This document shows positions 43,248 through 53,879 of a DNA stretch of 64,000 bases, in pieces. Numbering within the stretch: the stretch's first letter is position 1; each line of letters begins with the position of its first letter. The notes beneath the pieces were generated by a model that did not search any database, was not told the origin of the DNA, and saw only the letters and a list, made by a program, of their open reading frames with translations. The DNA is from Gari tellinella (taxonomy: Eukaryota > Mollusca > Bivalvia > Cardiida > Psammobiidae): NCBI GenBank assembly GCA_922989275.2, contig OV277860.1, positions 45,516,400 to 45,580,399 of the forward strand, given 5' to 3'. The translations under genes were made by a program, and so were the position numbers.

Positions 43248-43943
43248 TTAACCCTTTACCCCAAGAATATGCTTTTAATTTACTCCTCTACTGAAGCAAA
43301 TAGTTCCGCTTCATACAGTTGTGAACTTGTGAATATGATGCATCATGAAAAATAATTTCTATATGATATCCTAGTAGATGGTAGCTTAAAGCAGTGAAAG
43401 TAAAGCAGAATGTGCGTTAAGGCAAATTCTGCTATACCTCAACCCCCTTTAAGTGGTATCTTGTCTTCAAAAATAGTAACAGTTTATAGGATAATACATT
43501 AAACAAATGTTTAACGATTCACAAATATGTGCTTATATAAAGGGGACAACATCCTTTTTTGCCATAAACTGCATCAATGTTTAAATTCTGCCCTAGCTAC
43601 CCTAAAATCATTTTTCAGACTTTGAGATTTATATATTTTCTCCAAATCTTGATTTTAAAATGCCTAAACGGTAAAACCTATAAAAGCATCAAGTTTCTAC
43701 TTTCTAGACATATGCAGAACTTTCAATTCCATTATTTGCAGGCTTAAACCCTTTACCACATAAATATGCATTTAATTTATTCCAAAACTGAAAATAAATG
43801 TTCCAATTTATACAGTCATGAAAATGTACCATAAGAAATATTTTCTCTATTCCTAAACTGAAGAAAATAATTCCACTTTCTGCAATTTTAAATGTGCATC
43901 ATGAAAAATAGCTTCTGTATTATATCCTAGAGCAAATGGTAGC

Positions 43944-44013
43944 TTAAAGCAGGCTGAAAGTAAAGCAGATTGCACCTTGATGCATATTCTGCTTTACTTT
44001 CGACCTGCTTTAA
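43944..44013. repeat. palindrome P2, 70-bp form
   Basis: TTAAAGCAGGCTGAAAGTAA…TTACTTTCGACCTGCTTTAA, centre TGCACCTTGATGCA. Confidence 0.85.
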
Positions 44014-44102
44014 CTCGTAACCAAATAGCCTAGTTTTGAAGACAGGTGACCAGGTAAGTAGTAAGCAGAATGTGCCAATAGCCTATTTCTAGTATTGAAG
44101 AT

Positions 44103-44197
44103 ACATGACCACTAAAAGCAGGTTGAAAGTAAAGCAGAATGTGCCTTAACTTAAGGCGCATTATGCTTTACCTACAGCCTGCTTTAAGCTATCATGT
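44103..44197. repeat. palindrome P2, 95-bp form in a TTAA element
   Basis: ACATGACCACTAAAAGCAGG…GCCTGCTTTAAGCTATCATGT, centre GTGCCTTAACTTAAGGCGC. It has the same arrangement of blocks (GGTGAC-like, AAAGCAGG, GTAAAGCAGAA) as the core of TA-type MITE 22446. Confidence 0.85.
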
Positions 44198-44530
44198 GCT
44201 AGAATTTAGAACATATTTCTTATAATACATATTCATATCTGTACAAACATCATCTTTATTCTTCAGAGGAAAAAATAATGAAAGGCGTAAAAAGGCGTAT
44301 TTATTGGGTAATGGGTTAAGTTGCAATCTGCTTTACTGTCAACCTGCCTTTAGATACCATCTGCTAGCGTTTAGGAAATATTTCTTACGGTGTACATACA
44401 TTAAAATACAAAATGGAACTACTTTCTTTAGAGGGGGAATATATTCAAGGCATGTTTATGGGGGAGGAGGTAAAAGGTTAAGTAGTCATCTGTTTTCAAA
44501 ACGAGAAACAGGCTGTGGGGTAAAGGGTTC

Positions 44531-45205
44531 AAGACTGAAAACCAGATGGCAAGTTGATGTTTTTCAGAAAAAGATTAATGTCAGGATAGAATGAAAATTT
44601 GATGTGAAAAAGTTATCTTTATTGTAACATAAACTTTAATAGCAAAGGACATCACTGGGATGGATATTTCTTTCTTTTTTCGTTTTTAATTTTTTTCACT
44701 GCACAACATTGAATCCCAAACATGATCAGTAATTATTTTTGAAAAAAAATGTATGGATTTGTAATATTGATCCAATTTCTTAAAAACTTAATATTTACGT
44801 TTTTAATCTTAAAATACTATTTCTATACACCTGACATTCGTTTACATATCAAATAAAATAGAACATTCTGGTTTTCGATCTCTTTTTAAAGGCCTTACCG
44901 AAAATAAAATGTCTCTGTCTTAAGAGCAAACATCTATGAATCATTGTTCTTAAAGAGTTCAAACAGTCTTCTCACATATTTGAAAAGTTGATAATAATAA
45001 GGTGTTTCTAACTTTCTGGATCAGTGACATGGGTTTGTTCCTGCTGTTGTCTTGCGATTTCTTCTCTTCCCTTTATCTTTCCATTTCTGTCCCCTGCATA
45101 CCCCAGCCACTCCTTGACAATTCTCTCAACTTCATCCAAACTTTATGACATGATTGTGCTGCCTCTGAAACATAAACCATACATGCATGTTTACCAATTC
45201 TGCCT
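44531..45205. other. no gene recognised
   Basis: AT-rich, several short A/T runs. Nothing supported. Confidence 0.4.
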
Positions 45206-45466
45206 AACCGGCGGACGTAGTCGATGGTTAAGCACCTGCTTACGACATCAGGGGTCGTGAGTTCGATCCCCCGCCAGACCAAGTCCTTTGGATGAGACTT
45301 TATAAACTGAGGTCAGATGTATCAGTGTTTTACAAAGGGCATCGAAAAGAACCAGAAAACTCTTTCGATAATAAGAGCAGGGCATCACACCCGGTTCTCT
45401 GTTTCCGCTTCCCTCTCTCTGGGGCGTCCAATTAGCCCATAGATGGCAGAAACCGACTTTAACAAA
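45206..45466 (+). mobile_element. tRNA-derived SINE
   Basis: The head at about 45206-45282 looks like a tRNA: an A-box-like TAGTCGATGGTTAAG and a good B-box (GAGTTCGATCCCC), closing with CCAGACCA. The body includes GGATGAGACTTTATAAACTGAG and ends CTTCCCTCTCTCTGG, CGTCCAATTAGCCCA. The tail recurs at 10145-10190. The RNA would be made by RNA polymerase III from the internal boxes and moved by a partner LINE. Confidence 0.75.
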
Positions 45467-45528
45467 CAAAACAAACATTCCTAATATTGTTTTCTTGAGA
45501 CAAAATGAGCTATCTGTTGAGGTAATTA

Positions 45529-45775
45529 TCCCTTTACTCCATACCCTGTTTCTAGTACTAAAGCCAGGTGACCACTAATCAGTTGAAAGTAAAGCATAAT
45601 ATGCCATAAGGGGAATTCTGTTTTACTTTTAGTCTGCTTTAAACTACTATCTGCTAGAATATAGAAAATATTTCTTATCAAACATAGCCATGACTGTAGT
45701 ATAAACTGGAACTAGTTTCTTTGGTAGAGGAATAAATTAAAGGTGTAACAATGTGTAACTATATATAATGGAGTA
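45529..45775. mobile_element. TTAA-type MITE, related to 12519 and 43252
   Basis: CCCTTTACTCCATACCCTG, then AAGCCAGGTGACC, a P2-type core (GTTGAAAGTAAAGCATAATA…TTTTACTTTTAGTCTGC) and a worn right end near GGAGTATGGGG. The left flank is TTAT rather than TTAA. Confidence 0.65.
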
Positions 45776-46079
45776 TGGGGCTATGTATCCATTCAAGTAG
45801 CTTGCAACAGATTTTTCAACGGTTAAGAACCATTTACCTCTTGAAGTGACCTTGTTTTTTTATTCACAGCCGTGGCATGATTAAGTTTAAAAAATGTGTT
45901 TCTTAAAAAATGCGAAAAAATGAATATTCCTACCGAGGTGTATCATTATTTAATCAAAGTTGTGACTTGCATTTGCATGTATTTTCTTGTAGACTTAAAA
46001 CATTAAACAATTAAAATTGTAAAAGTCACATACTACATATCACTACAGTTGGGTACCACAAAGAATAAACAAGAGGGCT

Positions 46080-47030
46080 TTGAAGACCCTGGTATCGCTC
46101 ACCTGTGGTAATGAAGCCTGATAGCTTTACATTTGAGTTTCACCCGTTTTAATCTAAATCCATTCAAAGTTGTAGTAAAGCATGTAAACACTTTTGGAAT
46201 ACAACCTCATAATTCTATCAAGGGCAGATAACTATTGCCACAATTATTAGATTTCAACAATACTTGCACTCCTTCGATAACTTATTAGTGTATACTTTGT
46301 ATGCAAGTATAATCAAAATCCATTGAAAACTGTAGTTGCAAGAGTGTAAACGCCGTTTGATATGGCAATTAAAGGGCAGATAATTCATGACCTATTAATT
46401 TGATTTGAACAATAATCACGCTTATTTGAACTCTTTTTGTCATATACAATCCGAGCAAGTTTGAAAAAGACTAGATACAACTTGTGGCCTATAGAGTGTA
46501 AACACCGTTAAAATGGCATTTTCAGCAATTCAAGGGTAACTCTTGACCTATTGGTCTGATTTCAACCATAATCAAACTCATCTGAACTCTTATGGTCATA
46601 TACAATTTGAATAAGTTTGAGAAAGATTGGATAAAAATTAATTGTGGTCTCTAGAGTGTAAACAGCCTTTAATATGGCATTTTCAGCAATTCAAATGTAG
46701 ATAATTTTTTATCTATTGGTCTGATTACAAACTCATACAAAATCTTAATATGGTAATATACAATCTGGACAAGTTTTAGTGAGGTTTGATAAATATTGTG
46801 GCCTCTAGAGTGTAAACACTGTTAAATATTGCATTTCCAGCAATTCAAATGTAGATATCTCTTGGCCTATTAGTCTGATTTCAACCATAATCAAACTCAT
46901 CTAAACTCTGATGGTAATATACAATCTGTGCAAGTTTGAATAAATATTTCGCCTCTAGAGTGTAAACACTAAAATTGTTGATGACGGAAGAGGGACATAA
47001 GGATTGCAAAAGCTCAGGTGAGCTAACAAC
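46080..47030. repeat. element with 155-bp tandem units, bounded by GCTCACCTG / CAGGTGAGC
   Basis: AGAGTGTAAAC recurs at about 46341, 46491, 46649, 46807 and 46955 (spacings 148-158). Shared phrases are GGGCAGATAAYTC, GGTCTGATTTCAACCATAAT, ATGGCATTTTCAGCAATTCA. The left edge has TATCGCTCACCTGTGG and the right edge AAGCTCAGGTGAGCTAAC. Related units occur at 53880-54240 and 55500-56230. Confidence 0.85.
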
Positions 47031-47099
47031 CAAGGGCAATAACTAACAAATAACAAATCCCAGGGTTGCATGCCTTGTTGTAATGAGTTGCCCTTTTGA

Positions 47100-47672
47100 T
47101 ACTAAATAACTATTTAAAGTACCTCTGGTAGTTACTTAAAACCTAAGAGTTAACCCTTAGTTCAAGGTCAAGGTCACAGGCATCTAAATTTTTATGTGCA
47201 TAGAAGGTCGTGTCCATAAACACACAAACCAACCATGAAAGGAATATCTTAAGGGACATAGAAGTTAAAGGCATTTTTCGAAACCTAAAAATTGCCCTAA
47301 GTTCAAGGTCACATGGGTCCCAATTTGTCTGTGCATAGAAAGGTCTTGTTCATAAACACATCAACCAACCATGAAAAGAATATCTCAAGGGATATAGAAA
47401 TTAAAGGCATTTTTTAAAACCTAAATACAGATTTCAAAACCGAAAAGTTGGCCTTGAGTTCAAGGTCAAGGTCACAGGGGTCCAAATTTTTCTGTGCATT
47501 GAAAGGTCTTGTCTATACACACAAACTATGAAAGGAATATCTCAAGGGACATAGAAGTAAGAGGCATTTTTCGAAACCTAAACAGAGTTTTACAAAAACC
47601 TTAAAGGCAGACGCTGCCACAGAGGACAACGTGATGACAATTGCTTGACTTTTTGAAAAAGTCGAGCTAATA
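47100..47672. repeat. tandem units of about 141-157 bp, ending in a hairpin and CTAA
   Basis: Units repeat AGTTCAAGGTCAAGGTCACA (at about 47160, 47301, 47458), TTTTCTGTGCATAGAAAGGTC and AAGGGACATAGAAGTTAAAG. The right boundary is a hairpin (GACTTTTTGAAAAAGTC, 47649-47665) followed by GAGCTAA and T. A hairpin just before CTRR is the layout of a Helitron 3' end, which is suggestive only. Confidence 0.7.
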
Positions 47673-48139
47673 AAATGTTTGCTGAAACGTTATGAGTTTT
47701 GAGAGTAGCATCCTTTTTAAAGACATCTCCTGACGACCTTTTGGTCATAACGCCTTGCCAGATTATTTACTGTCAATTTCCTTGCAAAAAGCATGGGTCT
47801 AGTGCATATTGAACCATTGAATCGTCTTATGTGAGACCGGACCTTTATATTTGATAGTTTGGTTAGAAATTACCATTGAAAATCAATAGAGCATGAGTAT
47901 AATCATGGACCTAACCAGGTATTCTGAGATAGTATTGCACGTGCTTTACAGTTACATTGACACCTCCAGAACAATAATGCTGGTGGTCCCTCAATGGACT
48001 GAGGAAAAGTCTTTAAGTTTTATAACCATTGACCATGGTGTACACTATGTGTTTGAGTAAATAACATGGTATGTACTGCAGTTACTGCTGTTTCATACAA
48101 GAGCTGTAAGAGACAACAAAGCTATCAAACTTAGATTAC
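47673..48139. other. no gene recognised
   Basis: A GTGTCAAA-free spacer; part (TAATGTCTTGCATGTGAGACC-like, about 47820) resembles text near 21780-21900 (CGTCTCATGTGAGGCCCGAC, CATTGAAAA, GAGTATGAGTATG), so a dispersed repeat is shared between the two places. Confidence 0.4.
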
Positions 48140-48234
48140 CTTATTTCCTGATGGAGTAGACTTGGTTACAGACGGTGTTGACCCATTATGTATATGGCAT
48201 GGAAGGCGTAATAGGTGGTGACGACATCTGTATC
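48140..48234 (-). pseudogene. exon-like segment, unit 1 of a repeated series
   Basis: On the minus strand a pyrimidine-poor but valid acceptor (TCATTTACAG) precedes 95 bp that are open in one frame (YRCRHHLLRLPCHIHNG, then STPSVTKSTPSGNK) and end at AAATAAG followed by GTAATC. The last 40 bp and the acceptor recur in the units at 48703, 50025 and 50407. It could be a 3' UTR exon, a coding exon of a linker, or part of a duplicated repeat. Confidence 0.4.
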
Positions 48235-48253
48235 CTGTAAATGATAATAACTA

Positions 48254-48335
48254 CAGTGCTCCCTCTCTACAACCACATCCAACGGTGGACACAGTTTGAG
48301 TGCATTGTTTGGAGGGAGTGGTTATAGGGCGGGAC
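48254..48335. mobile_element. internally deleted family B MITE
   Basis: TA then CAGTGCTCCCTCTCTACAAC, and a right part TTTGGAGGGAGTGGTTATAG. A related scrap lies at 48855-48915 (CAACAATAACATCC, GTTTGGAGGGAGTC). No palindrome remains. Confidence 0.6.
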
Positions 48336-48702
48336 AATTTAGACTTGGCTTACATTGGTTTAGCTTCCTATTAGGCAAGTATGCATGTGTATACACTTTT
48401 CTTTTTACAGAAAACCAAAAATTAATTGGAGCACTGCATATGGGTGCTGGACTCTTGACTTTCATATACATGTACTTTATATTGCCAAATAAATTGGAGA
48501 TATTTTAAATTACAAATTTTAAGTTTAAAAAGGGCAATGACTCTGGAAGGACAAATCCCAGAGCAACATGCCTTATTGGAGTGAGTTGCCTTTTTGATAC
48601 TGGACAAGTTTTAAAAGTTTCAAGTTAGTACCTCTCTTAGTTTTGCGAAATTTCATTTACAAGAGCTGTAAGAGAGACGACAAAGCTATCAAACTTAGTT
48701 AC

Positions 48703-48828
48703 CTTATTTCCTGGTGGAGCAGACTTGTTTACAGACGGTGTTGACCTGATTACACAAGGCATACATGGCAATGACCTCGTAACACATGTTGTAAGGAAGG
48801 TGTAATAGGTGGTGACAACATCTTTATC
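48703..48828 (-). pseudogene. exon-like segment, unit 2 of a repeated series
   Basis: Acceptor TCATTTACAG, 126 bp open (DKDVVTTYYTFLTTCVTRSL, then STPSVNKSAPPGNK), donor AAATAAG/GTAACT. The length is a multiple of three, unlike the other units. Confidence 0.4.
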
Positions 48829-48999
48829 CTGTAAATGATAATAACTAATAAATCTCAACAATAACATCCATCGGGGGACACAGTTTGAGTGCCTTGTTTG
48901 GAGGGAGTCTTTAAAAGGAGGCAAAATTAGACTTGGCGTAGCTTTCTACTAGGCAAGTAGGCATGTGTACCGGTATACACTTTTGTAACAGAAGTCCAA

Positions 49000-49538
49000 A
49001 AATCATGCCGAAAATGCAATAAAATTGAAGCCTAAGAAGGGTTTGGGGCAAACCCCATTTTCTCTTTACCAATTACATGATGATGTTAGTGCCTTTAACG
49101 CCCCAAAAGTCCTAAGAACGCATCTGCAGAGACTATCAAGGAATAGAATTTTCTCGGGGCACCCTGACGCCCCCTCATAAGAATGGTGTAGCCACTCCCT
49201 GGTAGGCACGTACATTTAGCTACATGTATGCTAAAAAACACGAAACTGCGTACACGCTGTCATAAAAATTGGAACAATTTGAAACTAAAATCAGAGTGGG
49301 AAAATGTATTAACCTGAAACGGACAATTTAACATATATATTTTCAGTTGACTTTTTACATATATTTATTTTAGAATTTTACCTGATTTTGAACGTGCAAA
49401 ACAACACACCAGAGGCCATCTAGAAATAAATTTTTCCAGTGTTATACAACTCAAATTTTTCGCAGAGGACTATGCCCACGGACACCCCTAGAAGAGTTAT
49501 GCTAATTCTAGACAAGCAACACCAATGGCTTACATTTG
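49000..49538. other. no gene recognised
   Basis: AT-rich spacer. Confidence 0.35.
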
Positions 49539-49807
49539 CATACTGCTTGAATCCAGATCAGAGACTGATTACGCAAGTCTAATCTGGATTCAAGCTGTTT
49601 GTCACTCGTCATTTATTATATTTTTTGTATCATCGTATTAATAATTTATTATGTCCAATCATTTGTAACTTAGAGAAAAAACAGCAGACAACAATTTTAA
49701 GCAGACGATATTGCAACAGTAACAACGCTGAACATAAATTAATTGTCCTGTTTAGGGAACAACAGTAAGGGTAGTTGTTAGGAGGGCTGTTGTATGGTGG
49801 GACACTG
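49539..49807 (-). mobile_element. family B MITE fragment, reverse orientation, with palindrome P1
   Basis: The element ends in CACTG-TA at 49803-49809; read in reverse it begins CAGTGTCCCACCATACAACA and contains CAACAGCCCTCCTAACAAC. The palindrome at 49539-49601 (CATACTGCTTGAATCCAGAT…ATCTGGATTCAAGCTGTTTG) marks the other side; the rest is deleted. Confidence 0.7.
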
Positions 49808-50024
49808 TAATTCAGAAATTTAGCAAACAATATTGGACAGTAACTGTTGAAAGTGCTAGGGGTACCTTTGGCATGACTCCTTTTAATCAGGGTCTACACT
49901 GTTTGAATAGTATATGTGCACTTTTCACAGGTACACCATTGTAAAGGATACATACATGTGTCACTAGGGAGGTCTGTTAAATTAGGATAAGTGAACAGAA
50001 AGCTATTAAGCTTAAGTTAGTTAC

Positions 50025-50167
50025 CTTGTTTCCTGACCTGTGGTATAGACCTGGTTAAAACCAAACTCATCCATCCATCCTGATTATATGGTTCCATGGT
50101 GTTGACCTGATAACAGATGGCATGAAGTACAGTTGGATGGTGTTGTAGGTGGTTGGGACTTCTGTTT
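50025..50167 (-). pseudogene. exon-like segment, unit 3 of a repeated series
   Basis: Acceptor TCATTTACAG, 143 bp open (NRSPNHLQHHPTVLHAICYQ, then …QDGWMSLVLTRSIPQVRKQ), donor AAACAAG/GTAACT. The 3' part is the same as in the other units, but the frame differs. Confidence 0.4.
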
Positions 50168-50406
50168 CTGTAAATGAAAAAGACTAGATTAACTTTCAGA
50201 ATTTTAGCAAACACCATTTGACAGTCACTGTTCATAGAGTTAGTGGTAACTCTCACATGACCACACTGTTTTGCATAGATTAGTACAAGTGCACTCTTCA
50301 CAAGTACAGCATTTGTAAAGGATGCATATAAGCATGCATGCAACATCACCAGAGGTAATCTATTAACATAGGATCAGAGATCACAAAGCCATCGAACTAA
50401 AGTTAC

Positions 50407-50651
50407 CTTGTTTCCTGTTGGCGTAGACCTAGTTACAGACAACTGATGGTGACAAAAAGTGGATCACATATCTGAGGGCTAATGCTAACAGCCAGTTTCC
50501 AATACTACTCAGATGGAGCCCATCAATAGCCAGGAAGACTCTTTTTTCCTCAAAGACGTAGGGACAGGCCACATAATGGGAGTCCAGGCGCCACCATCTC
50601 TCCTCTGACAGGCGTTGTACTTCTTTCTGGTAACCCTCCTTAATCTGTGGA
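50407..50651 (-). CDS. exon-like segment with SGNH-hydrolase-type end
   Basis: Acceptor TTTTTGTAG at 50652-50660 on the minus strand; the frame then reads 73 residues without an ATG: QIKEGYQKEVQRLSEERWWR, SHYVACPYVFEEKRVFLAID, then GLHLSSIGNWLLALALRYVI, stop TAG at 50429-50431. D-G-L-H-L-S followed by a GN and a hydrophobic helix is the block V (Asp-x-x-His) arrangement of SGNH/GDSL-type esterases, where Asp and His belong to the catalytic triad. Upstream exons with the Ser block should lie beyond 50651 but were not recognised. Behind the stop, 22 bp lead to AAACAAG/GTAACT, the donor shared with three downstream units; the shared tail is open in a different frame (SVTRSTPTGNK). So this is either the last coding exon with a spliced 3' UTR or a decayed copy. 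Confidence 0.55.
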
Positions 50652-50699
50652 CTACAAAAATGTGAAATAAATGTTAAAATTGGTTATTTGGTTATTTCA

Positions 50700-51300
50700 C
50701 AAGGGTTCACATTAAACTTTGCAATGTCCACCATCCACTCTTTTAATACCCTGATGAATGCATATGGTGAAAGACATTTATATCTTATACAGTAGAACCC
50801 TTCTATTACAAATACTACATAAGATTATTACTACTGGTGTACTTTGATTCTCTCAAAATTTTGTTGCCTGTCTTAACCCTCTCATGAGCACCATTTGATT
50901 TTCATCTGAATTGTAAACTTAGAGTTGTCGGCAATTTTTTTTAAGTCAGATTTAAGGCTTTTTTACTCAAGAAATATTGATACGATTGTCAAACAGTTTG
51001 GATCCATCTTCCTGATCAGATGCTACAATAAGCAGCACCATGTAGAAGGCAACAGTGGGGAGGAGTGATAAGTCGCAAGGAATCCGATATTTATTAATAA
51101 AATGTTTGAGTGTAATTCTGTGAGTAAAAATAGATATGATTGTGCAAATTGCCGAGTAGATGATGCTCCTGTAACCTAGCTATGCAATGAACAGTTTTGA
51201 ACAATATTGGTAAAGGACAACTAGAAGTATCCCCATGCCGAATATCAAAGCTCTGGCCATATTAGTTTAAGAGGAGAAGACATTTGAAAATTTCACTATA
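50700..51300. other. no gene recognised; TTAA-type MITE piece with half of P1
   Basis: TTAACCCTCTCATGAGCACC at 50874-50893 opens a TTAA-type piece; the left arm GTCAAACAGTTTGGATCC lies at 50987-51004 and a loose CTGATCAGATGC follows. The rest is decayed. Confidence 0.55.
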
Positions 51301-51307
51301 TAACTGA

Positions 51308-51356
51308 CCGCCCCAGGTGTCACAGTTTTAATGTAAAACTGTGACACCCGGGGCGG
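51308..51356. repeat. 49-bp near-perfect hairpin
   Basis: CCGCCCCAGGTGTCACAG…CTGTGACACCCGGGGCGG with TTTTAATGTAAAA in the centre. It lies between two stretches reading like a dispersed repeat (GACATTTGAAAATTTC, GGAGAAG…). Confidence 0.9.
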
Positions 51357-51678
51357 GCCAATTTTGATCCCAGGGGCATAATTTGTACAAACTTTATAGA
51401 GAACCTGTAGATAATGCTTTGTGCCAAATATCTTAGCTCAGGGTCATGCAATTTCAGAGAAAAAGATTTTTTAAGTTTTTATTGAAATGATCTATTTTTA
51501 GCTCCTGTGACCTAGATATGCAACAGTCTGAAAATATCTGAACAACTTTCAAAGAGGACCATATAAGGATAATATCTGCCAAGTTTGGTAAAAATCTATC
51601 CAGTAGTCTAGGAGGAGATGTCGTTTAAAGAAATTTTTGACGACTGACGGGCGACAACGGACATAGCACAATCAAAAT

Positions 51679-51722
51679 AGCTCATCTTGGCACAAACCTT
51701 GGCACTTTGTGCCAGGTGAGCT
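51679..51722. repeat. hairpin-ended repeat terminus (AGCTC…GAGCT)
   Basis: AGCTCATCTTGGCACAAACC…TTTGTGCCAGGTGAGCT, then AAAA. The GGTGAGCTAA end also bounds the elements at 47030 and 47672. Confidence 0.7.
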
Positions 51723-52510
51723 AAAAAGATATGCAGGGTTACCTAAAATATTCAACAAAAACTTTATCACTTGGCCTAAATTTAGGAAATTCGGTAAAGT
51801 CCAAATATTGGCCATTATGTCCACAACATCTAGAGCTGTCATTGATTTAGCAAAAAGCATATAAACAATATCGATATATTGGGAGACAAATATCGATGAT
51901 ATATAGATATATCAATTTGAACATTCAAATAACTCTAGAGACAGGTTATTGGAACGTATTTCTTATTTGAATTGACTTTTAAGTTAAACATTTACCAAAC
52001 TTACTACCATGTACCTGTAAATGAACTTTCAGCAAAACTCTCAACATTAATGCATGACAAATGAACTTTTTCATATGAATATATTGTAAACAAGAGTGTA
52101 ATTTGCAAAAGCTATATAACAGTGTTGAATCAGAAAATGAACTTTTTTAACAGTACATTTCTAGTCAGTTTTATTTTTCCATAGTGTATCGAACTATCGA
52201 TACTCTGAAAATGTGTATCGATAATCGATCGATGAATAAATATTGGCGATACATCGATATTGTTCCTATCAACGACAGCTCTAACAATATCCGGTGGATT
52301 AAACTACTCAACCTTGTAAAAGTTTGCCGTACCCAGAGTAAGTATGAAAAATGCAAAATACCTGTGCATAATTGTGATAATGATATATTCAATTGTCAAA
52401 ATCAGTCAATGGGGTAAGTTTTAAGTTGTGACATTAATTTTCTGAGTTTTGAAACTGCTTTCAACATCTTCGAAGTGTGGTACACTGAACTGAAGTTCAG
52501 AGGGGGCAAG
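51723..52510. other. no gene recognised
   Basis: Contains a run of ATCGAT words (about 51870-51920 and 52186-52262: TATCGATA, ATCGATCGATG). Otherwise spacer. Confidence 0.45.
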
Positions 52511-52514
52511 CTAT

Positions 52515-52935
52515 TGAACTACTATTGGAGGGTCGAGGCCAACAGCAGGTTGCTGGACAGTTCAATGTGTATTTTTCCACTAAAGAAAGTCTTATCAGAT
52601 GCATGAGAGATGGGAACCCTTGCAGATCGACCGCGAACGTGACGCTGCACGTCATTACTTCACCTTAACACAGGACTATCCGCCCAGTTCACCTGCGCAA
52701 TCGCCACCCTACAGGCAGTGAAACTGTTGATAACATGTAATGCAATAATCGTCAACATATCTATGGTGACACTGTACCGAACATGTTATGTGTCAAGGGT
52801 CTGCCAGCCTTACGCTCCGCATTATGCATTAGGGACACATTCCCTTCACCGACGAGTTCCGGGTTCACGCTATATTGATCTGATGGTCCATGTCCTGTAT
52901 ACGCATTGGGAATGCTACGCAGTGCTGATACGTGT
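52515..52935 (+). pseudogene. Tc1/mariner transposase relic
   Basis: In one frame from about 52520: EGRGQQQVAGQFNV, an HTH-like start of Tc1-type transposases (usual form …GxSQxxVAxxFxVSxxTVxRL), then a DRPR…RSTANVTLHVI-like linker. About 200 bp on, the frame resumes with DTVPNMLCVKGLPAL-like text and FTDEFRVHA, where Tc1 enzymes carry the second catalytic Asp (FTDESRF). Stops and deletions separate the parts. Too decayed to place in a subfamily. Confidence 0.6.
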
Positions 52936-53879
52936 GCATTCTTGAGAGGGATAGGTTTGGCAGATGATCTGTTATGGAATGGCTGATGAACTGCATGTAG
53001 CAATGCCAAAGGATTTTTTTAAAAAACATTTTCTGGGATATTTTGTGTTTATTGGGTACATCTTGAACTAAACATGTATAAAAGAAACAAAAAATGATGT
53101 TAAAGTACAACACTTGAAAAAAAAGAGGGAAAAATAAAACGACACAATTTGTGCCTCAGAAAAAGCTTTTTTCGTTACTCTGTTTTAAATATAAATGTCA
53201 CATTTAACTTTTTTTCCCATCAGTTTTTCAGTATTGAAAACTTCAAGTGGCCTCATGGTAAACTTATTTCCAACTTATTTGCACTTATTTAAATCATTTG
53301 GAATGCTATTTGTTGTGGTTAAGTTTGATCCCGATCTCGCTATCAATAAAGGGATTTTAAGCTAAAAATAAAATGTGCGTATTGTTGGTTTGGAAGCCAT
53401 TGAATCATGGATATTATTTATAAGATCGCCAACAGCCACACCATGCACCTTTCAGATTTTGACATTGCTACTGCATGCATAGGAGAGACAAAGCAGCCTT
53501 TCGATTCTCCTAGAGCAGGCCCCAGAGACCTTCCTACGTTCTATCTATCTGAATTCCAAATAGTCAAAACCCTGCTTGGAACCTCGACTTGAGGCATGTT
53601 GACTGTCAGAAATTAGAAAGTAGAAAACTAAAGGCATTAAAGAGCTAATGAGTAAAATGTTGTAAACAGATTTAACAAGCACCTTAGAGCTGATATCCCC
53701 TGCCGCAGCGATTGTCCAGAAGAAAGTGGCAAACTTTATTGTGGGAGGAAGGGGCAAATGGTGATCACCTGTCTTTAAAGATCAACATTCAAAAGCTTTT
53801 TACAAAGTTTTAAAAAATCCATTCAATTTTGTACATTTTAAAGCCTAAACAATACAAAAAATAAAGCCGTTTGTAGCAT
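52936..53879. other. no gene recognised
   Basis: A 61-codon frame at 53407-53592 (HLSDFDIATACIGETK) is open but resembles nothing I know. Otherwise spacer. Confidence 0.4.

Larger units (their letters stand above)
43252..44530. mobile_element. cluster of nested TTAA-flanked MITEs with P2 cores
   Basis: Termini of the form TTAA-CCCTTTACCCC occur at 43248-43262 and 43744-43758; inverted partners lie at about 44305-44319 (GGGTAATGGGTTAA) and 44516-44527 (GGGGTAAAGGG). At least three cores are present: 43380-43450 (decayed), 43944-44013 and 44103-44197. The phrases TTATACAGTCATGAAAATGT and AAGAAATATTTTCTCT recur. TTAA with CCC ends suggests piggyBac-like mobilisation. Confidence 0.75.

Noticed and set aside
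45206..45282. Functional tRNA gene
   Set aside because: The head is fused to a SINE body and the cloverleaf cannot be closed properly.
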